Part shown: positions 31,262 to 39,438 of the stretch, one piece after another
How the letters are laid out: each line of letters opens with the position of its first letter
How positions within the stretch are numbered: the stretch's first letter is position 1
From: an uncultured Helicobacteraceae bacterium
GTDB taxonomy: Bacteria; Campylobacterota; Campylobacteria; Campylobacterales; Helicobacteraceae
Direction of reading: 5' to 3'
DNA length: 64,000 bases
Assembly (NCBI GenBank): GCA_944323755.1
Contig: CALUTR010000004.1
Coordinates: 1-64,000, forward strand
Program-made: the position numbers and the translations under genes
Notes under the pieces: model-generated
The model's input: only the letters and a program-made list of their open reading frames with translations
Database searches by the model: none
Told to the model about the DNA's origin: nothing

Positions 31262-32145
31262 TAGAGCGCATACTTTCAAATAAAAATAAATTGTTTTTGA
31301 CGCTTGTTTTATTGGTTTTTTGTGCGCTTGCTATGCTTGATTTGTATAATCAAAGTGCGATGAAGTATATAGAAGATTCCTTTAGTTTTGCGCTTACAAA
31401 TATAGGTATTGTCGCGGTGCTGAAAATCATATCTGGAGCACTCCCTCTTACAAATGGGATTAGCGATATATTAGATAAGATATTTAACTTTTTCTTTTTT
31501 GCAAATATTTTAATTGGAATCCAATACATACTGCTTGTGGTAAATAAGATTCTGTTTATAAAGATTTTGATTATTGTATTTTTTGTAATTAGATTTGTTC
31601 CACAATTTAGGGCTATTGCAACGAAGATGCTCATTATTTTACTATTTTTTAATCCGGGTTTAAATTTATACATTGGTGCAGTAAAAATAATATCTGATGA
31701 AGCAAATATGACTATTAATAATGATTTAAATAACAAAATCAATCATATAAGAAGCATTTTAGGAATTAGCCCAAAAATAGAATTGCCAGAATTTGAGGAA
31801 TTAGGTGATACAAGAAGCACACTATCAAAAGTAATAGGCGAGATTGGAATATTTGGTCAAAATATACAAGATACTGCAAAAGGCATCACAAATACTATAA
31901 CAAATCCTATAGATTCTACGCAAAAAACACTAGATGAAGCAAAATCAAAAATACTAAAAAGTATGCAAATAATCGGCGATAGCCTTAGTGTGATTTTAAG
32001 TTTGAGTATAAAATATATATTAAATGTGTTTTTCTTGTATTTTTTGATGCCTATAGTGTATTTTTACATAATGTATAGAGTGATAAATTATAAACCTCTG
32101 TATTATCAAGAAATAAGCAAAATAGAAGCAAGGACTATTATTTAG
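31258..32145 (+). CDS. multi-pass membrane protein of unknown function
   Basis: A 295-residue protein I do not recognise. It has a hydrophobic N-terminal half with about five membrane segments (about 12-30, 45-60, 72-95, 98-115, 120-140). An amphipathic stretch follows at about 145-240, rich in Lys/Asp/Thr with a helical TNTITNPIDSTQKTLDEAKS section, and the C-terminus has one or two more membrane segments (about 245-285). Its ATG overlaps the dxs stop (ATGA), so it is the last gene of the hisC-dxs operon. It is convergent with gltX, overlapping it by 8 bases. Confidence 0.8.
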   Translation: MIERILSNKNKLFLTLVLLVFCALAMLDLYNQSAMKYIEDSFSFALTNIGIVAVLKIISGALPLTNGISDILDKIFNFFFFANILIGIQYILLVVNKILFIKILIIVFFVIRFVPQFRAIATKMLIILLFFNPGLNLYIGAVKIISDEANMTINNDLNNKINHIRSILGISPKIELPEFEELGDTRSTLSKVIGEIGIFGQNIQDTAKGITNTITNPIDSTQKTLDEAKSKILKSMQIIGDSLSVILSLSIKYILNVFFLYFLMPIVYFYIMYRVINYKPLYYQEISKIEARTII

Positions 32146-33508
32146 TCTTGCTTAAAAATAATTTTATTCTATTTTTAATCTCATCTTTACCAAGTATAAA
32201 AATAAGTTCATTTATACCAATGCCTCCACTCTTACCAAGTATCGCACATCTCAATGCACTTAATAATTTGCCAATTTTGATATTTTGATTTTCTGCAAAA
32301 GTGCATAAAGAAGTATTTATTGCATCAATATGATTAAAATCATTTATAGAATCCAAAACAGAAATTAGGATTTCTTTGGTAGTATCGTCTATTTTTGTGC
32401 TAAATTTTTCATCATAAGATTCTGGTGTATTAAGTATGGAATCTATCATATCTTTTAATTCTATAAGTGTATTTACTCTTTCTTTTAGTTCTCTAAATAG
32501 TATTTCTTTTTTACTAGATTCTAAGTTTAAATTCATATTTAAAAGTTTTTCTAGTGCTTCATCTTTTTTATTTTTTATATGCAAATTATTTAGCCATAGC
32601 AGTTTGCTCTCATTATAAGATGAAGGTGAGCTGCTTAGATTGTCCAATGTGAATAAATCTAGCATTTCTTGCATAGTAAAAATTTCTTTATCTCCATAGC
32701 TAAACCCAAGTCTAAGTAAGAAATTTAGTAGCGATTCTGGTAGAAATCCCATTTCTTTGTATTCCATAACATTTAAAGCGCCATCTCTTTTACTTAACTT
32801 TTTGCCTTCGGAGTTTAGTATCATTGGAATGTGACAAAAATTTGGAATCTTAAAGTCAAGAGCTTTGTATATTAATATCTGTTTTGGTGTGTTTGTTAGG
32901 TGATCATCGCCTCTTATAATATCAGTTACACCCATTAATGCATCATCTACTACCACTACAAAATTATATGTTGGCGTTCCATCACTTCTTGCAATAATAA
33001 AATCATCTATTTCTTTTGCGTTGATTGTTATTTTGCCCTTTAATTTGTCTGTGAATTCTATATTTCCATCAAGTGGTGCTTTTATCCTTACTACGGGCAT
33101 TATTCCATTTGGTGGTGTTCCATTAAAATCCCTATATCGATTATCATATTTTGGAGTTTTACCCTCTCTTTTTTGTTCTTCTCTTAGATTGTCTAATTCT
33201 TCTTTTGCCATATAGCAATAATATGCCAACTTTTTTTCTATCAAAATATCTATGTATTTTTTGTATATATCAAGTCTTTTTGATTGGTATACAACTTCAC
33301 TATTATCATAATTAAGCCCAACCCATTTAAAAGCTTCTATGATTGCTTCTGTGGCTTCTATACTATTTCTATTAAAATCCGTATCTTCAATGCGAAGTAA
33401 GAATTTTCCATTATTTGCTTTTGCATATAAAAAATTAAATAAAGCAGTTCTAAGCCCTCCTATGTGCAAATATCCAGTAGGGCTTGGAGCAAAACGAGTT
33501 ACTATCAT
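32138..33508 (-). CDS. gltX: Glutamyl-tRNA synthetase, GltX1 type
   Basis: A 456-residue class I synthetase. The HIGH-type motif is APSPTGYLHIGGLRTALFN (7-25), and the KMSKS-type motif is KLSKRDGALNVMEY (about 242). Long segments such as RYRDFNGTPP and DDFIIARSDGTPTYNFVV match Helicobacter GltX1, the canonical enzyme of the two GltX paralogues in this group; GltX2 charges tRNA-Gln. It is the last gene of the minus-strand mla series, 10 bases after the lipoprotein gene. Confidence 0.95.
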   Translation of the reverse strand: MIVTRFAPSPTGYLHIGGLRTALFNFLYAKANNGKFLLRIEDTDFNRNSIEATEAIIEAFKWVGLNYDNSEVVYQSKRLDIYKKYIDILIEKKLAYYCYMAKEELDNLREEQKREGKTPKYDNRYRDFNGTPPNGIMPVVRIKAPLDGNIEFTDKLKGKITINAKEIDDFIIARSDGTPTYNFVVVVDDALMGVTDIIRGDDHLTNTPKQILIYKALDFKIPNFCHIPMILNSEGKKLSKRDGALNVMEYKEMGFLPESLLNFLLRLGFSYGDKEIFTMQEMLDLFTLDNLSSSPSSYNESKLLWLNNLHIKNKKDEALEKLLNMNLNLESSKKEILFRELKERVNTLIELKDMIDSILNTPESYDEKFSTKIDDTTKEILISVLDSINDFNHIDAINTSLCTFAENQNIKIGKLLSALRCAILGKSGGIGINELIFILGKDEIKNRIKLFLSKTK

Positions 33509-33518
33509 TCTATCGCCT

Positions 33519-34106
33519 TTAGTATTTTGGTATTAATTTATTTGCCAATTCTTTTATCGATGATATTGAAATATCTTGCATTGTTTTTATGATTTCTTCT
33601 TCATTGAAAGATTCAAGTGGTTTTGTTTGTGATATGATCCCTGATTGCCATATTTGTCCTTGTGAGGTCATTTGGTATGTAAAACTTATTGTGGATTCCA
33701 TTTTGTCTTTTAATATTTCAAAATCAAGTAGTTTAATTTTCAAATAAGATTCTATTTTTATGCCACTAAATGGTGGATTGATGATTTTTAAGCAATGTTT
33801 ATGGAATTCTTTTATTAGTATATTTTCTAGACTGCTCCCTATATCACTGATAAAATGAACACCTTCTAGCTCATTTACTTTGCTGTTATTGCTATATAAT
33901 ATTTTATTGTTTCTATATGCACTTGGCACTTCTATGCCAACTAATCCTATTAGATCATATGCGCCACATATTTTAGATTCTGCTTTTGTATTGTCTAGCT
34001 TGTAATAATTTATATTTGGCAACTCACTTTTTAAATTTACACTAACACACGCGCTAAAAAGTATCATAGTAAATATTAATATCAAAATCTTGTATGTATT
34101 TTTCAT
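33519..34106 (-). CDS. ABC-type transport auxiliary lipoprotein (PqiC/YmbA-like)
   Basis: A 195-residue lipoprotein: signal peptide and lipobox FSAC, so the mature protein starts at about Cys20. The rest fits the ABC-type transport auxiliary component family that accompanies MCE transporters (YYKLDNTKAESKICGAYDLIGLVGIEVPSAYRNNKILY). It probably sits on the outer membrane and helps the MlaD channel deliver lipids. It follows the mlaD gene after 2 bases. Assignment rests on both sequence pattern and context. Confidence 0.82.
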   Translation of the reverse strand: MKNTYKILILIFTMILFSACVSVNLKSELPNINYYKLDNTKAESKICGAYDLIGLVGIEVPSAYRNNKILYSNNSKVNELEGVHFISDIGSSLENILIKEFHKHCLKIINPPFSGIKIESYLKIKLLDFEILKDKMESTISFTYQMTSQGQIWQSGIISQTKPLESFNEEEIIKTMQDISISSIKELANKLIPKY

Positions 34107-34108
34107 TT

Positions 34109-34936
34109 TTATTCCCTATATCCAAAGATTGTATTATATGGATTTTCTTGCATATCTTTAAGCAGTATTGATCCATCTCTTGCTAGGTCATTTATATGTT
34201 TCATTGATTGTTCAATTGATATTAGCGATGGGGTTAGAATTTCTCTTATATTGTATTCCCCATTATTTACCTTTTTGTTTATTGTGTTTAGCATCGTATT
34301 TGCAGTATTTGATACATTATTTACATTTTCAATAAGAGAGCTTATTTCTTTTGTTCTTTCTTGCACTAAAGACATCATATTGTTTAATTTATCAGCAGAA
34401 TCTTTTATTGAAACTAGTATGCTTGCTATATTTTTTGCATTTTCTTGATTAATGATTTCATTTACATTTGAAAGTAAATCATCTATCTTTCCTGTTAGAT
34501 TTGGTGCAGATTCTAGTATTTGAGACATTGAGCTTGTTTTGATTTGCAATGCTTCATTTTCATTTATTATATCGCTATTTGAGTCATTTTGGACAAGCCT
34601 TAAAAAGCTCCTTCCAAGCAATCCACTTTGATCTACCTTTAAAATAGAATCTTTTTTGATTGGTAAATCTTTTCTAATGATTAGATCAAATTCTATTTCA
34701 CTAAAATTATTATCTTTGAATCTTATATTTGTAACTTTTCCTATGTTTATACCCTTATATTTTATTGAACTATCTGGCTTTATCCCATCTACTGCAACTT
34801 TAGAATACGCCTTGTATCTTGCTACATCGCTTCCAAATTCATTATTTCCACCAAACCAAAATATAAAAACAACTAGACCAATTAAAGTAGCAATAAAACA
34901 TAGGCCAATTAAAAGATAATTTACCCCTCTTTCCAT
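34109..34936 (-). CDS. mlaD: MCE-domain lipid transport protein (MlaD-like)
   Basis: A 275-residue protein with one N-terminal membrane anchor (about 7-28) and an MCE domain (about 38-120: DGIKPDSSIKYKGINIGKVT, DLPIKKDSILKVDQSGLLG). A long helical C-terminal region (about 140-260) with heptad-like spacing (ISSLIENVNNVSNTANTML) follows. MCE proteins make hexameric periplasmic channels for phospholipids. The ATG overlaps the end of the ATPase gene by 16 bases. Confidence 0.92.
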   Translation of the reverse strand: MERGVNYLLIGLCFIATLIGLVVFIFWFGGNNEFGSDVARYKAYSKVAVDGIKPDSSIKYKGINIGKVTNIRFKDNNFSEIEFDLIIRKDLPIKKDSILKVDQSGLLGRSFLRLVQNDSNSDIINENEALQIKTSSMSQILESAPNLTGKIDDLLSNVNEIINQENAKNIASILVSIKDSADKLNNMMSLVQERTKEISSLIENVNNVSNTANTMLNTINKKVNNGEYNIREILTPSLISIEQSMKHINDLARDGSILLKDMQENPYNTIFGYRE

Positions 34937-35682
34937 AGTCGTTCTCCTCTTTTTGATTTTAATAAATTGTCTATTTTGTTTGCTTGGCTATATTTGAATT
35001 CCTCTAAGCTTCCAGAAAATAGTATTTTTGAGTTACCAAGTAGAATAAATCTATCTGTTATATCTTTTATGGAATCAAGATCGTGTGTAACCATAACAAC
35101 ACTTAGTTTAAAATGATCTCTTAGCTTTAGTATTAGTTTATCAAAATTTTCTGCACTTTGTGGATCTAAGCCGCTTGTTGGCTCATCAAGAAATAATATC
35201 TTTGGATTAAATGCAAGTGCTCTTGCAAGTCCCACTCTTTTTTTCATTCCACCGCTTAGTTCGTGTGGATACATATCTTTTACATAATTTGGCAGTCCAA
35301 CAATATTTATAAAATATTGTGATATTTCATCTATGATTTTCTTAGGATATGAGCTATACTCTTCAAGCATAATTCCTACATTATCAAGTACGCTAAGCGA
35401 TGAGTATAGTGCCCCGAATTGAAATACAACGCCGCATTTTCTAAGAATTATACTTCTTTTGTTGTGGTTGATTTTCCATATATCAGAATCAAAAATTTTT
35501 ATACTGCCACTAAGTGGCTCCTTCAAATATAGCATAGTGCTAAGTAGTGTAGATTTTCCGCTTCCGCTCCCACCTAAGATGCCAAAAATCTCTGAATATT
35601 TCACATTAAAGCTTATATTGTCTTGTATTATTCTATCTTTATATGATGTTGTTAGATTTATCACCTCTATTATATTTTTCAA
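34921..35682 (-). CDS. mlaF: Lipid-transport ABC ATPase (MlaF-like)
   Basis: A 253-residue ABC ATPase. Walker A GGSGSGKST (about 35-43), signature LSGGMKKRVGLARALA and Walker B ILFLDEPTSGLDP are all intact. LSGGMKKRV is typical of MCE-associated ATPases. It powers the MlaE permease and MlaD channel. The start is TTG, overlapping the permease stop by 4 bases. Confidence 0.94.
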   Translation of the reverse strand: MKNIIEVINLTTSYKDRIIQDNISFNVKYSEIFGILGGSGSGKSTLLSTMLYLKEPLSGSIKIFDSDIWKINHNKRSIILRKCGVVFQFGALYSSLSVLDNVGIMLEEYSSYPKKIIDEISQYFINIVGLPNYVKDMYPHELSGGMKKRVGLARALAFNPKILFLDEPTSGLDPQSAENFDKLILKLRDHFKLSVVMVTHDLDSIKDITDRFILLGNSKILFSGSLEEFKYSQANKIDNLLKSKRGERLWKEG

Positions 35683-36797
35683 AATCTTAGCTCCGTAAAA
35701 ATTAAAGAAAATAGTGCATTTATTAAAATTACACCAAATAGTGCATATACGACGCTTGTTGTTGTTTTTTCTCCTACACTTTGTGTGCTATCTTCAACTC
35801 TAAAGCCAACAAAGCACCCAATAATAACGATAATAGCTGCATAAAATGGTGCTTTTATGATTCCAGTCCAAAAGCTATTTAAATCCACAAACTCCCTAAG
35901 TTGTGAAATATAATCAACAAAAGTAATCTCAAATCCAGCTTTTAAAAATACCATACAGCCAAATAAAGATATCAAATCAGATAAAAATACCATTAGTGGA
36001 AATGAAGCTACAAGTGCTATAAATCTAGGCAAAACGATAAAATTTAATAGATTGAAGTTCATCGTTTTCATCGCACTTATTTCTTCTGTCATTTTCATAA
36101 CTCCTATTTGAGCTGTATATGCAGATGCGCTTCTCCCTGCAACAATTAATGCTACTATAAATGGACCAATTTCTCTTAATGTTAACTTCGCAGTCATTTC
36201 AACACTAGCTTGCGGGAAGCCCATTCTTTGAAGTGTAGCTGCGCCTTGATATGCAATAACACCACCTACAATAAATGAAACTATAAAAATAATTGGCATT
36301 GCAGTAATTACTCCGTGATATATGTGGTATCCAATAGCCTTATATCGTATCATCTTTGGGTTTATAATACATAAATAAAGCGAATAAAGCAGAATGCCAA
36401 TAAAATTAATAAAATCAATTATCGTATTGATAGCCTCTACTACGCTTAGCCCGATTTTTGATATGCTTTGATTGATGCTTGATTTTTTGATTTTAGAATC
36501 TATGCTTGATATTTTGACATCTTCTAAAAAATCTATAAATTGTTTTGCATTTTCTGTATTTGCAATGATTGTTATTTTTTTGTTTTTGCTTTTGATTTGG
36601 TTTATATAGTGATTTATAAAAACGACAAATGATATATCGAATTTGCCTATTTCATCAATATTTATTGTGAATTCATTGAATTCATCAGAATCTAGCATTA
36701 ACATCAAGTTTGCTATATCGTTTTTTTTGATTTTATCGCTTATGTTGCCATTTAATGTTATTGTTAATTTATCATCATTGACTATGCTTTCAATCAA
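35679..36797 (-). CDS. mlaE: MlaE-family permease with N-terminal STAS domain
   Basis: A 372-residue membrane protein. Residues 1-95 form a STAS-like domain (LTITLNGNISDKIKKNDIANL, FDISFVVFINHYINQIKSK), comparable to separate MlaB in E. coli. The rest is the MlaE permease with the hallmark GVIAYQGAATLQRMG, AKLTLREIGPFIVALIVAGR and ISAMKTM segments and about five membrane helices. It is a natural MlaB-MlaE fusion. The start is TTG, overlapping folB by 8 bases. It works with the ATPase and MCE genes downstream. Confidence 0.94.
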   Translation of the reverse strand: MIESIVNDDKLTITLNGNISDKIKKNDIANLMLMLDSDEFNEFTINIDEIGKFDISFVVFINHYINQIKSKNKKITIIANTENAKQFIDFLEDVKISSIDSKIKKSSINQSISKIGLSVVEAINTIIDFINFIGILLYSLYLCIINPKMIRYKAIGYHIYHGVITAMPIIFIVSFIVGGVIAYQGAATLQRMGFPQASVEMTAKLTLREIGPFIVALIVAGRSASAYTAQIGVMKMTEEISAMKTMNFNLLNFIVLPRFIALVASFPLMVFLSDLISLFGCMVFLKAGFEITFVDYISQLREFVDLNSFWTGIIKAPFYAAIIVIIGCFVGFRVEDSTQSVGEKTTTSVVYALFGVILINALFSLIFTELRF

Positions 36798-37137
36798 GGA
36801 GATTCTCCAGTTTTAATTTTTTATGAACAACTGCAATGCAATCGCTAAATATATCTGGTTTTTTGATTGTTATATCCACATTAATTAGGTATTTGAAGTT
36901 TGATGTTATTTCATTTTCTATGTGATTTATTGCATCTTCTAAATAATAAAATTGATTTTCATTAAAAATCTTAAGAATTAAATCATGTAATATCGAATAA
37001 TCTAGAATCTCAATATTTTTATATACAATATCGATGTCTATGATTATTTTCTGCTTGTTTTTTCGCTCAAAATCTAAGATACCAATAATTGTATGTATAA
37101 TAAAATCCTTTAGTGATATTGTAAAAATGCTATCCAC
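36790..37137 (-). CDS. folB: FolB-like dihydroneopterin aldolase
   Basis: A 115-residue tunnelling-fold protein resembling FolB, which splits 7,8-dihydroneopterin in folate synthesis. Family features are GILDFERKNKQKIIIDIDI with the pterin-binding/active-site Glu, and DITIKKPDIF with the catalytic Lys. The central part (HDLILKIFNENQFYYLEDAINHIE) is divergent. Length is normal. It abuts plsY (one-base overlap) and overlaps mlaE, so it lies within one operon. Confidence 0.8.
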   Translation of the reverse strand: MDSIFTISLKDFIIHTIIGILDFERKNKQKIIIDIDIVYKNIEILDYSILHDLILKIFNENQFYYLEDAINHIENEITSNFKYLINVDITIKKPDIFSDCIAVVHKKLKLENLLD

Positions 37138-37784
37138 TAGAAAATCTTACTTTCTTGTCTTGTTATTAATCTTATTATGTTTGGTATATGTGTGTATATT
37201 ATCAAACATAATAGAATTATAAGCGGCGTATGTGTGCCAACTTGAGATACTATCGAGATGCTTGGATTTAAATTTGGTAGAAAAAATGATGAAATAATTC
37301 CTATGCTTACGCCAATTAGCGATGATAATGATGATACTTTAAATACTTTTCCTGTTATAAACCACGCAATAAGACCGATGACGCCCTCAATTGGCACGAG
37401 TAGTATTGTAGATCCTATGGCTGTTGATACGCCTTTGCCACCTTTAAAATTTAAATATGGACTATAGCAATGACCTAAAACAGACAATATCGCAATAGCC
37501 CATTGTGTTTCATACGATAATCCCATAATCTTTGCTATTAGGACTATGATTAAACCTTTTGTAGAATCTAGTATTATTGTTAATATTGATAATTTTTTTG
37601 CATAAGGTGTTTGCATTTTTAATGCCCTATATACATTTGTTGCGCCAACACTTCCGCTTCCTATCTCAAGAAGATTGATTTTAAATTTTTTAACGATTAA
37701 ATACCCAAATGGAATCCCGCCTACTAAATAAGCGATAATGTAAAATATAACATTTATATTGCTAAGAATCTCAAGCATTTGCAT
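37137..37784 (-). CDS. plsY: Acyl-phosphate:glycerol-3-phosphate acyltransferase PlsY
   Basis: A 215-residue multi-pass inner-membrane enzyme that makes lysophosphatidic acid from acyl-phosphate. The three family motifs are present: YLVGGIPFGYLIVKK with GSGSVGATNVYRAL, HCYSPYLNFKGGKGVSTAIG, and the third near the C-terminus (SSLIGVSIGI). About five TM helices. Two ATGs lie at the start; AAGGA directly precedes the first, so the second (start at 37778) has the better spacing. Confidence 0.95.
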   Translation of the reverse strand: MQMLEILSNINVIFYIIAYLVGGIPFGYLIVKKFKINLLEIGSGSVGATNVYRALKMQTPYAKKLSILTIILDSTKGLIIVLIAKIMGLSYETQWAIAILSVLGHCYSPYLNFKGGKGVSTAIGSTILLVPIEGVIGLIAWFITGKVFKVSSLSSLIGVSIGIISSFFLPNLNPSISIVSQVGTHTPLIILLCLIIYTHIPNIIRLITRQESKIF

Positions 37785-37787
37785 TCC

Positions 37788-38774
37788 TTAAATGATATCT
37801 ATTTTGCTATCGTTTTGCACTTCACCAATGATGTAACCATCGCTTTTTTGTAATACGAAATCAACATTTTCTTTACTTACTGAAAGTATCATACCAACAC
37901 CCATATTAAATGTCCTATATAATTCTTTTTCTTCTATATATTTGCTCAAAAAGCTAAATATTTCTTGATTCTTAATTTTTGATTTTTCTATTTTTGCACC
38001 AAATCCATTTAATGTTCTAGGGAGATTTTCTATTATTCCGCCACCTGTTATATGTGCTAGGGCATTTATATGATCTTTTATGATTTTAAATGTTTTTACA
38101 TAGATTCTAGTTGGTTCTAGCAGTATATCTATGATTTTTCTATCATCTAATAAATCATCGAATTTCATATTTAGTTTATCAAAGCATATTTTTCTAACAA
38201 GTGAATATCCATTTGAGTGTATGCCACTACTAGGTAGAGCTATCAAAATATCGCCGATCTTTGCTTTTTTATTTTCTAAATCTTCTTTTTCTGCTATGCC
38301 AACTGCAAATCCAGCCAAATCAAAATCATTATTGTGATACATACCAGGCATTTCAGCAGTTTCTCCACCAATAAGTGCGCATTGTGCTTCAATGCAACCA
38401 TCTGTGATGCCTTTTATTACTTCAAATGCAGAATCTTTATTTAATTTAGCTGTGGCATAATAATCAAGGAAAAACATAGGTGTTGCGAAATTACAGATTA
38501 AATCATTTACACACATAGCGACCAAATCAATGCCAATAGAATCTAATCTATTGCTATCTATTGCTAATCTTAGCTTTGTCCCTACGCCATCTGTACTACT
38601 TAATATTACTGGATTCTTAAAATTGCTAGGCATTTCATACGCACCAGCAAATGATCCAAGCGAGCCAATAACATTGCTATCAAAAGTTTTTTTTACAAGA
38701 GGTTTTATTTTATCTACTAGTGCGTTTCCTTCATTGATATCAACGCCTGAATCTTTATAGCTAACTTTATCCAA
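37788..38774 (-). CDS. purM: Phosphoribosylformylglycinamidine cyclo-ligase
   Basis: A 328-residue AIR synthetase of purine synthesis, closing FGAM to AIR with ATP. Motifs are YKDSGVDINEGNALVDKIK, LSSTDGVGTKLRLA, GIDLVAMCVNDLICNFATP, ALIGGETAEMPGMY, LPSSGIHSNGYSLVRK and AHITGGGIIENLPR. The start is TTG with AAGGTTAG upstream. It precedes plsY by 3 bases and may be the first gene of the purM-plsY-folB-mla-gltX series. Confidence 0.96.
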   Translation of the reverse strand: MDKVSYKDSGVDINEGNALVDKIKPLVKKTFDSNVIGSLGSFAGAYEMPSNFKNPVILSSTDGVGTKLRLAIDSNRLDSIGIDLVAMCVNDLICNFATPMFFLDYYATAKLNKDSAFEVIKGITDGCIEAQCALIGGETAEMPGMYHNNDFDLAGFAVGIAEKEDLENKKAKIGDILIALPSSGIHSNGYSLVRKICFDKLNMKFDDLLDDRKIIDILLEPTRIYVKTFKIIKDHINALAHITGGGIIENLPRTLNGFGAKIEKSKIKNQEIFSFLSKYIEEKELYRTFNMGVGMILSVSKENVDFVLQKSDGYIIGEVQNDSKIDII

Positions 38775-38825
38775 AATCTAACCTTAAACTTTATTTTTGA
38801 ATTTTGGATTATATATAAAACTCTC

Positions 38826-39410
38826 TTAAATACTAAAGTATATGGCTAGTGTTGTTGTGATGAGCCCAGCACCAAAGTATATTAAAGCTGTTTTTCTATT
38901 TTTCTTGCAAAATGATGTAACAATTAAGCCTGATAGATAAAATATTAGCATCGATATTGCAAATGTAATTGCTATGAAATCAAAAAAACTTAGCTTGAAT
39001 CCAAAAATATCATATTTTTTGCCACCTGATTTATGCATCATCATTAATATTCCATAGATTCCCCTGTCTACTACATAAACAGAAGTGCTACCATCTTTGT
39101 TTGTTCGTAATGTAGCGCTGTATTTTACATTGCCAATTGTTGGATTGCCTTTCATTATCTTTATAGTGGTATCTTTTGGGAGTGGGAGATTATTGTCAAT
39201 TAGTGTATTTAGTATTATTTTTTTTTCTTCGCCTTTTTTTGGTATGGAATCTAGCTTAAATTCATAGATTTTTGCGCCAGAGTTTTGTCTAATTTCAAAT
39301 ATATATAAAGCGCCAGTTAATACATAAATAAATGCTGCAGGCAAGAAAAATAAGCTTAAATATGTATGAATTTGCATCCAGTTCTTTTTGTTTAGATTTA
39401 TAAATTTCAT
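38826..39410 (-). CDS. PepSY-associated membrane protein
   Basis: A 194-residue membrane protein with the start pattern of PepSY-TM proteins (NWMQIHTYLSLFFLPAAFIYVLTGALYIFEI). A periplasmic segment of about 90 residues follows, then two membrane helices (FFDFIAITFAISMLIFYLSG and LIYFGAGLITTTLAIYF). It lies 28 bases after the TonB-dependent receptor gene with RBS TAGGAG. Many PepSY-TM proteins accompany siderophore or metal receptors and may reduce or release the metal; that role here is inferred from neighbourhood. Confidence 0.82.
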   Translation of the reverse strand: MKFINLNKKNWMQIHTYLSLFFLPAAFIYVLTGALYIFEIRQNSGAKIYEFKLDSIPKKGEEKKIILNTLIDNNLPLPKDTTIKIMKGNPTIGNVKYSATLRTNKDGSTSVYVVDRGIYGILMMMHKSGGKKYDIFGFKLSFFDFIAITFAISMLIFYLSGLIVTSFCKKNRKTALIYFGAGLITTTLAIYFSI

Positions 39411-39438
39411 AAACTCTCCTAATTATTTTTTAATTTAA

